A DNA stretch of 64,000 nucleotides from Aquimarina mycalae. Its GTDB lineage: Bacteria > Bacteroidota > Bacteroidia > Flavobacteriales > Flavobacteriaceae. Below are positions 19,371-28,524 of the stretch, in pieces. The DNA lies in the NCBI RefSeq assembly GCF_029906345.1, contig NZ_JARYGY010000003.1:434001-498000 (forward strand), in the 5' to 3' direction. Numbering within the stretch: the first letter of the stretch is position 1; every line of letters begins with the position of its first letter. Made by a program: the position numbers and the translations under genes. The notes under the pieces were generated by a model. That model saw only the letters and a list, made by a program, of their open reading frames with translations, searched no databases and was not told the DNA's origin.

Positions 19371-19402
19371 AGAAGTCAGCATAATTTAAAGAGAAAAATA
19401 TT

Positions 19403-19858
19403 ATGGATAAAACAGATCGATCAATCCTGAATTTATTACAAAAAGATGGTAAAATAACGATCAAAGAGATTGCAGAACGACTGAACCTGACCACTACTCC
19501 AATTTTTGAACGTGTTAAAAAACTGGAGCGTGAAGGGTATATAAAATCGTATAAAGCCATTCTGGATAGAAAAAAAGCAGGATTAGAATTAATGGTATTT
19601 TGTAATGTTACTTTAAATCTTCATCAGACCGATTATCTTAAAAAGTTTGAGAAAGACATTCAGCAATTCTCTGAAGTAGCAGAATGCTATCACGTAGCTG
19701 GAATGTTTGATTATTTAATTAAAATATATGCTGAAGACATGGAAAGTTACCAGCATTTTCTTTCGAACAAATTAGCTTCACTAGAAAATATTTCTAAAGT
19801 ACAAAGCTCTTTTGTAATGACTGAAGTTAAAGACTTTTCTTTCTTACCGATTCCATAA
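19403..19858 (+). CDS. Lrp/AsnC-family transcriptional regulator
   Basis: The 151-residue protein has an N-terminal winged HTH (LDKTDRSILNLLQKDGKIT-type start, then KEIAERLNLTTTPIFERVKKLEREGYI) and a C-terminal RAM/AsnC ligand-binding domain (AGMFDYLIKIYAEDMESYQHFL). Such regulators form dimers to octamers and sense amino acids. It lies divergent from the cystathionine-type PLP enzyme across 256 bp that contain AT-rich palindromes, so that enzyme is the likely target along with its own gene. Confidence 0.93.
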   Translation: MDKTDRSILNLLQKDGKITIKEIAERLNLTTTPIFERVKKLEREGYIKSYKAILDRKKAGLELMVFCNVTLNLHQTDYLKKFEKDIQQFSEVAECYHVAGMFDYLIKIYAEDMESYQHFLSNKLASLENISKVQSSFVMTEVKDFSFLPIP

Positions 19859-19899
19859 AATTATATTTCAGCTTAACAAAAGATTTAGAACTGAACCTT

Positions 19900-19907
19900 T
19901 ATCTTTG
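19900..19907 (+). promoter_or_regulatory. -7 box of the SDR gene
   Basis: TATCTTTG matches TAnnTTTG and lies 27 bp before the ATG. Confidence 0.6.
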
Positions 19908-19934
19908 ATGTTCAACTAAAAAACTACACCTAAG

Positions 19935-20663
19935 ATGAATATAAAAGATGCTAAAGTATTAATTACAGGAGGTAATTCTGGCATAGGAAAAGCCACTGCA
20001 AAACTTCTTAAGGAAAAGGGTGCACAAGTTATTATATCTGGAAGAAATGAGGCTACTTTAAAACAAACTGCAAAAGAATTAGGTATAGATTATATTAAAG
20101 CTGATGTAACTGAAGAACATCAAGTACAACAAATGGTTGAGCAAGCCAAATCCAAAATGAGTGGTCTTAACACATTGGTTAATAATGCGGGTTATGGCTA
20201 CATTTCTAAATTAGTTGATATACAAGCTGATAAATTTACAGATCAGTTTAAAACCAATATTCTTGGCGCTACTTTATGTGCCAAAGCATCTGCCAAACAT
20301 TTTATTGATCAAGAATACGGGAATATCATTAATATTGGGTCTACTTCTTCATTAAAAGGTTCTCCATCTGCATCTCCATATGTGGCTACCAAATTTGCAC
20401 TGCGAGGAATGACCGAAAGCTGGAGAAACGAGTTAAGACCTCATAACATCAGAGTAATGCAGGTTAATCCTAGTGAAGTAATGACCAGTTTTGCTGATAA
20501 TCGTGTGGATAATAACTCAAATCAAAAACAATATACTGAAGCTGAGCAAAATACAAAATTAAGAGGTGAAGAAATAGCGCATACGATTTCAAGTCTTTTG
20601 GAAATGGATGATCGTGGATTCATTACTGAAGCTACTGTTTTTGCTACTAATCCGAAAACTTAA
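19935..20663 (+). CDS. Short-chain dehydrogenase/reductase
   Basis: The 242-residue protein is a classical SDR. It has TGGNSGIG (about 12-19) for the dinucleotide, NNAG at about 84, a catalytic Ser in NIGSTSSLKG, and Y-x-x-x-K in SPYVATKFALRG. SGRNEATL after beta-2 with an arginine suggests NADP(H) preference. Substrate is not predictable. The stop codon is immediately adjacent to the convergent stop of holA, with no room for a separate terminator. Confidence 0.93.
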   Translation: MNIKDAKVLITGGNSGIGKATAKLLKEKGAQVIISGRNEATLKQTAKELGIDYIKADVTEEHQVQQMVEQAKSKMSGLNTLVNNAGYGYISKLVDIQADKFTDQFKTNILGATLCAKASAKHFIDQEYGNIINIGSTSSLKGSPSASPYVATKFALRGMTESWRNELRPHNIRVMQVNPSEVMTSFADNRVDNNSNQKQYTEAEQNTKLRGEEIAHTISSLLEMDDRGFITEATVFATNPKT

Positions 20664-21668
20664 TTATCCCATTATTTTAACCAAAAGTTCTTTTAGGATA
20701 TCTCCTGGAGGAAGATTAGCTGCTCCTACTCCTTTACTTTTAACATCAGCATCTCTTAATAAAGCAATGATCTGACTTACTTTTTTCATAGGATAATTGC
20801 GAGCCGCATCGGAGTAATCACTCACGAAATAAGGATTAATTTTTAAAGCACTCGCTACATTACGTTGAGATTTATCAGATAATCCATGATATTGCAATAC
20901 TTGAGAGAAAAAACTGTACAACAAAGAAATAGTAACTACTAATGGATTATCTTTTGGATTTTGAGCAAAATAATTAATAATTCTATGTGCTTTTAACACA
21001 TTACGCATTCCAATTGCTTTACGTAGTTCAAAATTATTAAACTCTTTACTAATTCCGATATTTTCTTCGATACTATCCGCAGTAATTGGTGCTCCGTTAG
21101 GAATGATCAATTTTAATTTTTCTAATTCATTATTGATCTTACTCAAATCCGTTCCTAAAAACTCAACCAACATCTGGGCAGCCTTTGGTTCTATATTATA
21201 TTTTGCTCCTGCTAAAACCCTTCTTATCCAATCTGCCACTTGATTCTCATAGAGTTTTTTACTTTCGTAAATAATCCCATTCTTAGCAACGATTTTATAC
21301 AGTTTTTTGCGTTTATCTATCTTTTTATATTTATAACAAACGACTAAGACCGTAGTTGGCTGAGGGTTTTCGGCATAATCTGCAAGTTTTTCTATAGTCC
21401 TTGAAAGATCTTGTGCTTCTTTTACAATAACTACTTGACGTTCTGCCATCATAGGGTATCGCTTAGCATTGGATACAATATCCTCAATACTTACATCACG
21501 ACCGTATAATACCATTTGATTAAATCCCTTCTCTTCTTCTGCTAACACATTCTTATCGATAAATTCAGAAATCTTATCAATATAATATGGTTCTTCACCC
21601 ATCAAAAAATAAATAGGTTTAATATTTCCATTCTTTATATCGCTTACAATTTGTTTTACTTCATCCAT
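20664..21668 (-). CDS. holA: DNA polymerase III delta subunit
   Basis: The 334-residue protein is the clamp-loader delta subunit. The N-terminus (IYFLMGEEPYYIDKISEFI) and the following region match HolA: a degenerate AAA+ domain, then the lid, then the C-terminal helical collar (NPLVVTISLLYSFFSQVLQYHGL and KVSQIIALLRDADVKSKG). It loads the beta clamp during replication. The next gene starts divergently 26 bp away, so the two promoters overlap. Confidence 0.93.
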   Translation of the reverse strand: MDEVKQIVSDIKNGNIKPIYFLMGEEPYYIDKISEFIDKNVLAEEEKGFNQMVLYGRDVSIEDIVSNAKRYPMMAERQVVIVKEAQDLSRTIEKLADYAENPQPTTVLVVCYKYKKIDKRKKLYKIVAKNGIIYESKKLYENQVADWIRRVLAGAKYNIEPKAAQMLVEFLGTDLSKINNELEKLKLIIPNGAPITADSIEENIGISKEFNNFELRKAIGMRNVLKAHRIINYFAQNPKDNPLVVTISLLYSFFSQVLQYHGLSDKSQRNVASALKINPYFVSDYSDAARNYPMKKVSQIIALLRDADVKSKGVGAANLPPGDILKELLVKIMG

Positions 21669-21694
21669 TCAGAAAAAATCATCAAATTTGTGCT

Positions 21695-22144
21695 ATGCAA
21701 AAGCTTAACTTCCCAGCATATCAGTTCAGGTTCAAAAGTAGCGAAAATAAAGTTTCCATTTTTGACAGAATTCGCAAAAAATTTATCATTCTTACTCCAG
21801 AGGAATGGGTTAGACAACATACCATCCATTATCTTATTGAAGAAAAGAAATATCCCGAAAGCCTTATTAATGTAGAAAAGCTGATCAAAGTTAATGATCT
21901 TAATAAACGTTATGATATTATCATTTTTAATTCAGATGGTAGTATTTATCTGATCATAGAATGTAAATCACATACGGTAAAGATAACTCAAGAAGTTTTT
22001 GATCAGATTGCTAGGTATAATTTGGCACTTGATGCAGAATACCTTATGATTACCAACGGATTGGATCATTATTACTGTCAGATGGATTACTCAGAAAAAC
22101 AATATACTTTTCTAAAAGATATTCCCGATTATAAAAACAAGTAG
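21695..22144 (+). CDS. HsdR-N-like endonuclease-fold protein
   Basis: The 149-residue protein resembles the stand-alone N-terminal nuclease domain of type I restriction R subunits. ILTPEEWVRQHTIHYLIEEKKYP leads into a PD-(D/E)xK-like core: RYDIIIFNSDG then YLIIECKSH, with D in the first strand and E-x-K in the second. No hsdM or hsdS is near, so this is not a restriction system. It is a conserved small protein often found divergent from holA in Flavobacteriaceae (recalled, not checked). Whether it cuts DNA is unknown. Confidence 0.82.
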   Translation: MQKLNFPAYQFRFKSSENKVSIFDRIRKKFIILTPEEWVRQHTIHYLIEEKKYPESLINVEKLIKVNDLNKRYDIIIFNSDGSIYLIIECKSHTVKITQEVFDQIARYNLALDAEYLMITNGLDHYYCQMDYSEKQYTFLKDIPDYKNK

Positions 22145-22283
22145 ATTATTTTTATAATTTTTGATGCACTGTTTACCTGCTTTTGCTTTTTGCAAGCATT
22201 GTACCATCCTAAATATAAAAACACTTTTCGATCTAGCACAAAACATTTATGATTACATATATAGTACTAAAGCATGTGTTTTT

Positions 22284-22733
22284 TCAAGTACCCCTTAATT
22301 TAAGTACCGCCAATATTATTGTTATTGATATTCCAATCATAGAAGCGATAATGTTTTTACCTATTAATTCCGTTTTGTGAATTCCATAAAATTCATCACT
22401 TACTTTCTGTTTATTCATTAATAAAATAAATAACAGCAATAATAAGAACACTATTACATTTATTATAACAATTTGATAGTCCGTAAAGTCAATCGATGAT
22501 GAAGGAAAAACGATATTTGAAATCAAGAAATAAAAATAAGATTGAATCAATATCCAACCAATTTTTCTGTTAATAAAAATTCCGATTAAAGGAATTAGCA
22601 AGATAATGGTTGGTCGATAAATTGAGGTTTCAATACTTCCTTGGATTAGTCTAAAAACAAATAAGCATAAAATCAATAGTTTTACAATTAAAATCAGATA
22701 ATTCTTTTTCAAGTATTTAGAAGTCAATCTCAT
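22284..22733 (-). CDS. Small membrane protein with about four transmembrane segments
   Basis: I do not recognise a family in this 149-residue protein. It has a basic N-terminus (MRLTSKYLKKNYL), then hydrophobic segments around 13-30, 42-52, 59-75, 85-105 and 123-144. It has no catalytic-looking motif. It is 45 bp from the end of the GH-type lipoprotein gene on the same strand and may be transcribed with it. Confidence 0.65.
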   Translation of the reverse strand: MRLTSKYLKKNYLILIVKLLILCLFVFRLIQGSIETSIYRPTIILLIPLIGIFINRKIGWILIQSYFYFLISNIVFPSSSIDFTDYQIVIINVIVFLLLLLFILLMNKQKVSDEFYGIHKTELIGKNIIASMIGISITIILAVLKLRGT

Positions 22734-22778
22734 AATATACTATAACAAAGCAATATAAATAAAAACGTATCGTAATAA

Positions 22779-23864
22779 TTAATCAAAAAAATAGGTATCC
22801 CAAGTAGTATTTGAAGTTCTTTGGTTACCATTTTCATCTAGCAAACCCGTATCTCTCCACAATTGACCTACATCTTTTAAATCTGCTGGAAATGTTTCCC
22901 ATAATGCATCATAATCTCGATGAGCCCACCAAATAATAAATTCATAATTATTTTCTTGTGCATTGGTCAATAGTGTTTCCAGATACACGTTTTGTTCCGC
23001 TTCATCCCCATTTATGGACAATCCTAAGTTGGGTACAATCAAATTTTCGGCAATATGAGCTGTTTCTACAAAAGCAATTGGTTTATTGATATTGGAGTGC
23101 AAAAAATCAAGAGTTTCTTGAAATTCAGCTTTTGAGTGTTGGTTTTTGAAAAAAGGATAAAAACTAATCGCCACAAAATCCATTTGATTCATGTGAGTTA
23201 TTATTTCATTAACATATGCTGTTGGATCAGCAACTTCATCGGATTCGTATAAATTATGTAAAGATATTGATTCAGAAATACTCAAATTTGGATATATTTC
23301 TTTGATTCGTGAAGTTACATTTTGCATTAATGATGTATACGAATTCCATTTATTTTCTGCTCTTATTCTTAACTCATTGACTTCAATTGATATCACCAAA
23401 TAATCTGGTGCAAATCTATCTACCAAATAATTAATATGCTTGAAATACGCATTTTCAATAGCAGGGTCATTTAGATCGGTATATGAAGGAATCGTACCAT
23501 CAAAGTCTTGGGCCAATTCATCTCTATTTGAATTCAATAAACTTACTGATAACAATAATTGTTTATCATTAATTTTTCTATTTACTCTACCAGTAATTTC
23601 GTTTGTAAACTCTACTGGTAAGGTCAAATCATTCATCCAGGCATTCCAAGGAATTCTGTTATCAATATGCTCGGTATATATATCGGCCTTATTTTCAATA
23701 AATGTATAAGTATCATTTACATCTTCTAGATTAGGTCCAAAACTCCATGTTGTAAACCCCATATTAAAATTTCTTTTAACAGGTTGATTATTTGTTTCAT
23801 CCGTACTACAGTTTACTAAAAAAACAAAAATTACTAATAGCACTAACCGATATCTGCGCAACAT
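22779..23864 (-). CDS. Lipoprotein with GH-A-type TIM barrel, resembling endo-galactanases
   Basis: The preferred start at 23864 gives MLRRYRLVLLVIFVFLVNC, a textbook SPII lipoprotein signal. An in-frame ATG at 23900 would add 12 residues before it. The mature part (about 340 residues) looks like a TIM-barrel glycoside hydrolase: NMGFTTWSFGPN at strand 1, DYLVISIEVNEL with a candidate acid/base Glu at strand 4, FVAISFYPFF, and PIAFVETAH with a candidate nucleophile Glu at strand 7, then WWAHRDYDALWE. This layout recalls GH53-type galactanases, but the exact family is uncertain. It is probably a surface or periplasmic polysaccharide-degrading lipoprotein. Confidence 0.7.
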   Translation of the reverse strand: MLRRYRLVLLVIFVFLVNCSTDETNNQPVKRNFNMGFTTWSFGPNLEDVNDTYTFIENKADIYTEHIDNRIPWNAWMNDLTLPVEFTNEITGRVNRKINDKQLLLSVSLLNSNRDELAQDFDGTIPSYTDLNDPAIENAYFKHINYLVDRFAPDYLVISIEVNELRIRAENKWNSYTSLMQNVTSRIKEIYPNLSISESISLHNLYESDEVADPTAYVNEIITHMNQMDFVAISFYPFFKNQHSKAEFQETLDFLHSNINKPIAFVETAHIAENLIVPNLGLSINGDEAEQNVYLETLLTNAQENNYEFIIWWAHRDYDALWETFPADLKDVGQLWRDTGLLDENGNQRTSNTTWDTYFFD

Positions 23865-24085
23865 AAACTTGAACTTATTATAATTAGAAATCTTATACAC
23901 TCAAAATTGAGCATATACTTCTTATAAATATAATTTATTTTATTAAATCCTATTACTAAGTGCAAGTATCACATAACAAAACGGTCTTCTTTAGATATAG
24001 AAAGACTGTTTTATTAACTACTTCTTTATCATTAACCATATAGAAATAGTAACTTCTTAATATTATTTTTTATTTATTTGCAACC

Positions 24086-25078
24086 ATGAATATAGCTGTA
24101 GTCATTTTAAATTGGAATGGTCGTTCATTATTAGAACAATTCCTTCCATCTGTTGTAAAATATTCTAAAGAAGCAACCATATATGTTGCCGATAATGCTT
24201 CTACAGATGACTCTGTTGACTATATAAGAACATCTTTTCCTGGAATAAAACTTATCCAAAATGAAGTTAATGGTGGATACGCCAAAGGATATAATGATGC
24301 ATTAGCAAAAATTGATGCCGATGTATACTGTTTACTCAATAGTGATGTAGAAGTGACAGAGAATTGGCTTTCTCCTATTATAAAGGCATTTAAGAATAAT
24401 GAAAAGATTGCCGCGATCCAACCAAAAATTTTAGATTATAAAAAAAAGAACTACTTCGAATATGCAGGAGCTGCTGGCGGTTTTATGGATAAACTAGGAT
24501 ACCCTTATTGTAGAGGAAGAATTTTTGAAACATTAGAAGAAGACAAAGGTCAATACGATGATACCATAGACATCTTCTGGGCTAGTGGTGCTTGTTTATT
24601 TATCAGAAAAACTGTTTTTGAAGAAGTAGGAAAACTAGATGAAGATTTTTTTGCACACCAAGAAGAGGTAGATCTCTGCTGGCGTATACGAAATCACGGT
24701 TATGATATTCAATATATCGGGACCTCTGAAGTATACCATCTCGGTGGAGCCACACTAAATAATATTAATCCCAGAAAAACCTTTCTTAACTTTAGGAATA
24801 ATTTGCTGATGATGGTAAAAAACTCAGCTGGAGTATCTATTTGGTTTATTATCTTTATACGATTGATATTGGATGGAGTTGCAGGAATTAAATTTATAAC
24901 AGAAGGAAAACTGCAACATTGCATTGCAATTCTTAAAGCTCATATAAGCTTTTACAACAATTTGCCAACTTTTGTTAAAAAACGAAAAAAATCAACAGAT
25001 CAAAGGAAATATTATGTTATTTCTTCCGTTGTATGGCAGTACTATATTTTAAAGAAAAAACTATTTAACCATTTGTAA
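24086..25078 (+). CDS. Family 2 glycosyltransferase
   Basis: The 330-residue GT-A enzyme starts directly with the first strand (MNIAVVILNWNGRSLLEQFL). It has ADNASTDDSVDYI, NGGYAKGYNDAL, a CLLNSDVEV metal-binding segment, and FWASGACLFIRKTVFEEVG followed by DEDFFAHQEEVDLCWRIRNHGY, the typical GT2 rhamnosyltransferase-like core. A hydrophobic segment near 250 may tether it to the membrane. It probably adds a sugar in polysaccharide or envelope glycan synthesis. The next gene, an OmpA lipoprotein, starts about 100 bp downstream. Confidence 0.9.
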   Translation: MNIAVVILNWNGRSLLEQFLPSVVKYSKEATIYVADNASTDDSVDYIRTSFPGIKLIQNEVNGGYAKGYNDALAKIDADVYCLLNSDVEVTENWLSPIIKAFKNNEKIAAIQPKILDYKKKNYFEYAGAAGGFMDKLGYPYCRGRIFETLEEDKGQYDDTIDIFWASGACLFIRKTVFEEVGKLDEDFFAHQEEVDLCWRIRNHGYDIQYIGTSEVYHLGGATLNNINPRKTFLNFRNNLLMMVKNSAGVSIWFIIFIRLILDGVAGIKFITEGKLQHCIAILKAHISFYNNLPTFVKKRKKSTDQRKYYVISSVVWQYYILKKKLFNHL

Positions 25079-25178
25079 GGTTATATTCATTAAATTATTG
25101 TTAATGGCACTACTTTGCGTCACAATTTTAATAATTTTGAGTTATATAACCAGAGTAAGACTAAAAACACATTTTCTA

Positions 25179-26045
25179 ATGAAAAAAGCAATGATTATCG
25201 GAGCTTCAATGGCTGTATTGTTATCTTCTTGTGTATCACAGAAGAAATTTACAGATCTAGAAGCCAAACAAAAAGAAACCCAAGACTTATTAAATACAGC
25301 TACTGTTAAGCTAAACAGCTGCCTTGAGGAAAAAGCAAGCGAAAGTTCAGAATTAAAAGTTTTAAGAGATCAAGTAAATAATCTTAAAAATCAAAACTCT
25401 GCATTATTAAATAATGTAGGTAATCTTGCTACCCTATCTACTAAGGAAGCAGAAAACTTAGAAAGATCTTTAGAAAGTATTAAAGAAAAAGATCTTCAGA
25501 TTAAAACCATGAATGATGCATTGAACAAAAAAGATTCTGTGACATTAGCCTTGGTAACAAGTCTTAAAGGAGCATTAGGGAACCTTGCAGATGAGGATAT
25601 TGAAGTAAATGTAGAAAAAGGTGTAGTATATGTTTCTATCTCTGATAAATTATTATTTAAGAGTGGTAGTTATAATGTTTCTACAAGAGCTAAAGAAGTA
25701 TTAGGTAAGGTTGCTAAAGTAGTAAACGATAAGCCAGATATCGAGTTCTTAGTAGAAGGACATACTGATAATGTACCTATTAAAAATAAAGTATTATTAG
25801 ATAACTGGGATCTTAGTGTAAAAAGAGCAACTTCTGTTGTGAGAGTATTACAGAAAGATTTTGGAGTTGATCCAAAACGTATGACTGCAGCAGGAAGAAG
25901 TTTTTATGTACCTGTAGCTGATAATAACAATGCTACAAACAAAGCGAAAAACAGACGTACAAGAATCGTAGTACTTCCTAAACTAGATCAGTTCTATAAT
26001 ATGATCGAAGATGGAATGAAAAAAGCTACTGAAGGCGGTAACTAA
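25179..26045 (+). CDS. OmpA-family peptidoglycan-associated lipoprotein
   Basis: The chosen start at 25179 gives MKKAMIIGASMAVLLSSCVS, a lipoprotein signal with Cys at residue 18. A frame open from 25098 would bury this signal. Residues 25-125 form a long coiled coil (LEAKQKETQDLLNTATVKL and following). The C-terminal OmpA domain (about 150-270) has LLFKSGSYNVSTRAKEVL, EFLVEGHTDNVPI, LDNWDLSVKRATSVVRVL and the NRRTRIVVLP end. It should anchor the outer membrane to peptidoglycan, with the coiled coil as a spacer. A strong terminator follows. Confidence 0.93.
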   Translation: MKKAMIIGASMAVLLSSCVSQKKFTDLEAKQKETQDLLNTATVKLNSCLEEKASESSELKVLRDQVNNLKNQNSALLNNVGNLATLSTKEAENLERSLESIKEKDLQIKTMNDALNKKDSVTLALVTSLKGALGNLADEDIEVNVEKGVVYVSISDKLLFKSGSYNVSTRAKEVLGKVAKVVNDKPDIEFLVEGHTDNVPIKNKVLLDNWDLSVKRATSVVRVLQKDFGVDPKRMTAAGRSFYVPVADNNNATNKAKNRRTRIVVLPKLDQFYNMIEDGMKKATEGGN

Positions 26046-26108
26046 AAAATAAAAAATATTTTTGAAAAGTGAATCGTTCTCAAATAGATTGACTGTTTTT
26101 AAAATATT

Positions 26109-26147
26109 AAAAAAAACCTGTGAAGATAACTTCACAGGTTTTTTTAT
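26109..26147 (+). terminator. Intrinsic terminator after the OmpA lipoprotein gene
   Basis: AAAAAACCTGTGAAG-ataa-CTTCACAGGTTTTTTT is a long perfect stem followed by T's. Confidence 0.92.
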
Positions 26148-26160
26148 TATTCAATCAAAT

Positions 26161-26192
26161 AAAAAAGGCAGCGTGGTTAGCGCTGCCTTTCT
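26161..26192 (-). terminator. Second hairpin, terminator of the convergent gene
   Basis: AAAAAAGGCAGCG-tggttag-CGCTGCCTTT reads on the minus strand as a GC-rich stem ending in a T-run, suited to stop the gene at 26218-26802. Confidence 0.85.
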
Positions 26193-26217
26193 TGTGGTTG
26201 AGTTAATAATGAAACAA

Positions 26218-26802
26218 TTAAATACTAACTTTCTTTATAAATGTTCTGTCTTTTAATCTAAAGTAAATTTGATACTCACCTTTAGGCATTTTAGAAAAAT
26301 CATACGTCTTTCTAAGCACTTTTTCCTTATTTTCTACTATTTCTTCTAATAATCTCCACTCCTTATCATAAATAGTAACTGTAAGAGGTGATCTCTTGGT
26401 ATTGTTGAACATTACCTTTACAATACTATTCTTTACATGTACCTGCGGTTTAAAAATGGTTACTGCAGAGTTATTAATTAAAGACACACCTTTTTTATTC
26501 TTTAACACTGGAGTAACTTTTATTTCGTGTATAGCTTCTGTTTCAACAAAATAAACACCATCTGGTACATTATCTAAATTGAAATATTTTTGATACACAG
26601 GCATTGCATCCAAAGTAATATTGAATAATACCTCTCCGTGATAATCCTTAAGGAATAACTTTTCTCCTTTTACAACTTCTGACAATGATACATTAATCAT
26701 TGACGAATTAGTGATCTCTACTGAAACTCTTCCTGCTGCATTGATCAGGTTACTTGAAATGATTGTTAATACAAGTAGGCATAGGTTAACTACTCTTTTC
26801 AT
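26218..26802 (-). CDS. Small secreted beta-rich protein, similar in layout to DUF3244-type proteins
   Basis: The 194-residue protein has a signal peptide (VLTIISSNLINAAG) and then two beta-sandwich-like halves. The second half (about 110-194, VHVKNSIVKVMFNNTKRSPLTVTIYDKEWRLLEEIVENKE to the end KGEYQIYFRLKDRTFIKKVSI) resembles the strand pattern of T9SS-type sorting or DUF3244 domains, although the usual P-N-P motif is missing. Localisation is probably periplasmic or cell surface. Its promoter matches that of the 28-residue peptide genes over about 27 bp. Confidence 0.6.
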   Translation of the reverse strand: MKRVVNLCLLVLTIISSNLINAAGRVSVEITNSSMINVSLSEVVKGEKLFLKDYHGEVLFNITLDAMPVYQKYFNLDNVPDGVYFVETEAIHEIKVTPVLKNKKGVSLINNSAVTIFKPQVHVKNSIVKVMFNNTKRSPLTVTIYDKEWRLLEEIVENKEKVLRKTYDFSKMPKGEYQIYFRLKDRTFIKKVSI

Positions 26803-26837
26803 AACTTTTAATTTAAGTTGTTGTTAATAATTTATGG

Positions 26838-26884
26838 TGCAAATATAGATCAGGAACATATTTAGAAATACAACTATATTTGCA
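26838..26884. promoter_or_regulatory. Inverted pair of TATATTTG boxes
   Basis: TGCAAATATAG (26838-26848) and CTATATTTGCA (26874-26884) are perfect inverted copies, each containing TATATTTG pointing outward. The minus-strand box (26847-26840) suits the secreted-protein gene. The plus-strand box would start transcription about 145 bp before the AraC gene. It may be a divergent promoter or a dyad operator. Confidence 0.6.
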
Positions 26885-26989
26885 TATATATGTTCTATTT
26901 TAACCTCCATAAATACTTTAAAACCGTATTAAAGTTAATTTAACATATTATATGATTAATTTTACATATTATTAACACAGAAAACGTTT

Positions 26990-26997
26990 TATATTTG
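26990..26997 (+). promoter_or_regulatory. -7 box of the AraC gene
   Basis: TATATTTG matches the consensus and lies 37 bp before the ATG. It is the more likely start signal for this gene than the copy at 26875-26882. Confidence 0.6.
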
Positions 26998-27034
26998 CAA
27001 ATTAGATATAGAGGAAATTTCCCCGTTTTAGATT

Positions 27035-27907
27035 ATGAAAATTACGAAACCGTCTTTAGAGAAAATTGTTCCAGAATTTGGTAGTTCATTTTTCTATGAG
27101 AGCTTTTCTCAAGAGAAAATGAACAAAGCACCTGTTTGGCACTATCATCCAGAAATTGAAATTGTATACGTCAATGGAGGAACTGGAAAACGACAAATAG
27201 GTAGTCATATGTCATATTATAGAAACGGAGCATTAATGCTTATTGGTTCTAATTTACCCCATTGTGGCTTTACGGATAGTCTCACAGGTAATAAAAGTGA
27301 AACCATTATACAAATGCTACCTGATTTTCTCGGGAACTCATTTTTTAATATTCCAGAAATGAGTGGTATCTATCAATTATTGGAACAGGCAAAAAAAGGA
27401 ATCGTATTTCATGGAGATACTAAACGAAGAATTGGTGCTCATATCGAAGCACTAGGAATGCTCGATTCTTTTGACAGATTGCTAGGTATTCTAAAAATCT
27501 TTAAAGAAATGCAACAAACCCAAGAGTATTCGATCCTCAATGCAGAAGGTTTTATCATAGAAACATCACTGCAAGATAATAATCGTATCAATCTTATTTT
27601 CAACTTTGTACAAAAAGAATTTACCAGACAAATCCCGCTAGAAGAAATTGCTGATATTGTAAGCATGAGTGTACCTGGTTTCTGTAGGTATTTCAAAAAA
27701 AATACAGGAAAAACATTTATTCAATTCGTTAATGAATACAGACTGGTCCATGCTGCTAAGTTGTTACACGAAAAGCAAACCAGCATAACGGATATATGTT
27801 ACGAAAGTGGTTTTAGTAATTTTTCTCACTTTAATAAATTATTCAAGCAGTTTTCAGGTAAAACACCAAGTACCTATAGAAATGAGTTGAAATATGTAGT
27901 TTCTTAA
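27035..27907 (+). CDS. AraC-family regulator with N-terminal cupin
   Basis: The 290-residue protein has an N-terminal cupin-like sensor (about 20-90, WHYHPEIEIVYVNGGTGKRQIG and LIGSNLPH). Its C-terminal AraC double HTH covers about 190-285, with IPLEEIADIVSMSVPGFCRYFKKNTGKTF and the second HTH ITDICYESGFSNFSHFNKLFKQF followed by GKTPSTYR. Such regulators typically control sugar-use genes, but no target is obvious next to it. The last four bases overlap the end of the convergent YrdC-family gene. Confidence 0.93.
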   Translation: MKITKPSLEKIVPEFGSSFFYESFSQEKMNKAPVWHYHPEIEIVYVNGGTGKRQIGSHMSYYRNGALMLIGSNLPHCGFTDSLTGNKSETIIQMLPDFLGNSFFNIPEMSGIYQLLEQAKKGIVFHGDTKRRIGAHIEALGMLDSFDRLLGILKIFKEMQQTQEYSILNAEGFIIETSLQDNNRINLIFNFVQKEFTRQIPLEEIADIVSMSVPGFCRYFKKNTGKTFIQFVNEYRLVHAAKLLHEKQTSITDICYESGFSNFSHFNKLFKQFSGKTPSTYRNELKYVVS

Positions 27908-28524
27908 ATAATATCTATCGCACCTTTTCCTTCGCGAATCAAAATCGGATCTCCACTGGTTAAATCTATTACCGTAGAGGCAATGTTATCACCATATCCT
28001 CCATCGATAACAATATCAACAAGATTATTCCATTTCTCTAATATCAACTCAGGATCAGTAGTGTATTCTATTACCTCATCTTCATCATAAATCGAAGTAG
28101 ACACTATCGGATTACCCAATTCTTCTACAATTGCTTTACAAATGTCATTATCAGGTACCCTAATTCCTACTGTTTTTTTCTTTTTAAAAACGGTGGGGAG
28201 ATTATTACTTCCAGGAAGTATATATGTATAAGGACCAGGAAGTGTTCTTTTTAGAAGCTTAAAAGTACTATTATCTATTTGCTTTACATAGTCCGAAAGA
28301 TTACTTAGATCACTACAAATAAATGAAAAGTTAGCCTTAGCCAGTTTTACGCCCTTAATTTTAGCTATACGCTCTAAGGCTCTGTTATTAGTGATGTCAC
28401 AACCCAAACCATATACCGTATCCGTAGGATAAATCACTAAACCACCATCACGAAGACAATCCACAACTTGTTGTATCTCCCTTGGATTAGGGTTTTCATT
28501 ATATAGTTTTATTAGTGTTGCCAT
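27904..28524 (-). CDS. YrdC/Sua5/YciO-family protein
   Basis: The 206-residue protein is a single YrdC domain. GLVIYPTDTVYGLGCDI (about 30-46) is the nucleotide-binding start. RIAKIKGVKLAKANFSFICSDLSNLS and the LPGPYTYILPGS block follow, then VGIRVPDN and GNPIVSTS. Members with threonylcarbamoyl-AMP synthase activity (TsaC/Sua5) make the tRNA t6A precursor. The K-x-x-K-A-N-F-S-F-I-C-S-D-L-S stretch is closer to the YciO subgroup, whose activity is weaker or different, so t6A synthesis is not certain. Confidence 0.85.
   Translation of the reverse strand: MATLIKLYNENPNPREIQQVVDCLRDGGLVIYPTDTVYGLGCDITNNRALERIAKIKGVKLAKANFSFICSDLSNLSDYVKQIDNSTFKLLKRTLPGPYTYILPGSNNLPTVFKKKKTVGIRVPDNDICKAIVEELGNPIVSTSIYDEDEVIEYTTDPELILEKWNNLVDIVIDGGYGDNIASTVIDLTSGDPILIREGKGAIDII

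Noticed and set aside
21695-22144. A type I restriction system
   Set aside because: Only a stand-alone HsdR-N-like domain is present; there is no hsdM, hsdS or helicase part.
25098-25178. N-terminal extension of the OmpA lipoprotein
   Set aside because: The SPII signal starts at ATG 25179, and the extension is hydrophobic noise.
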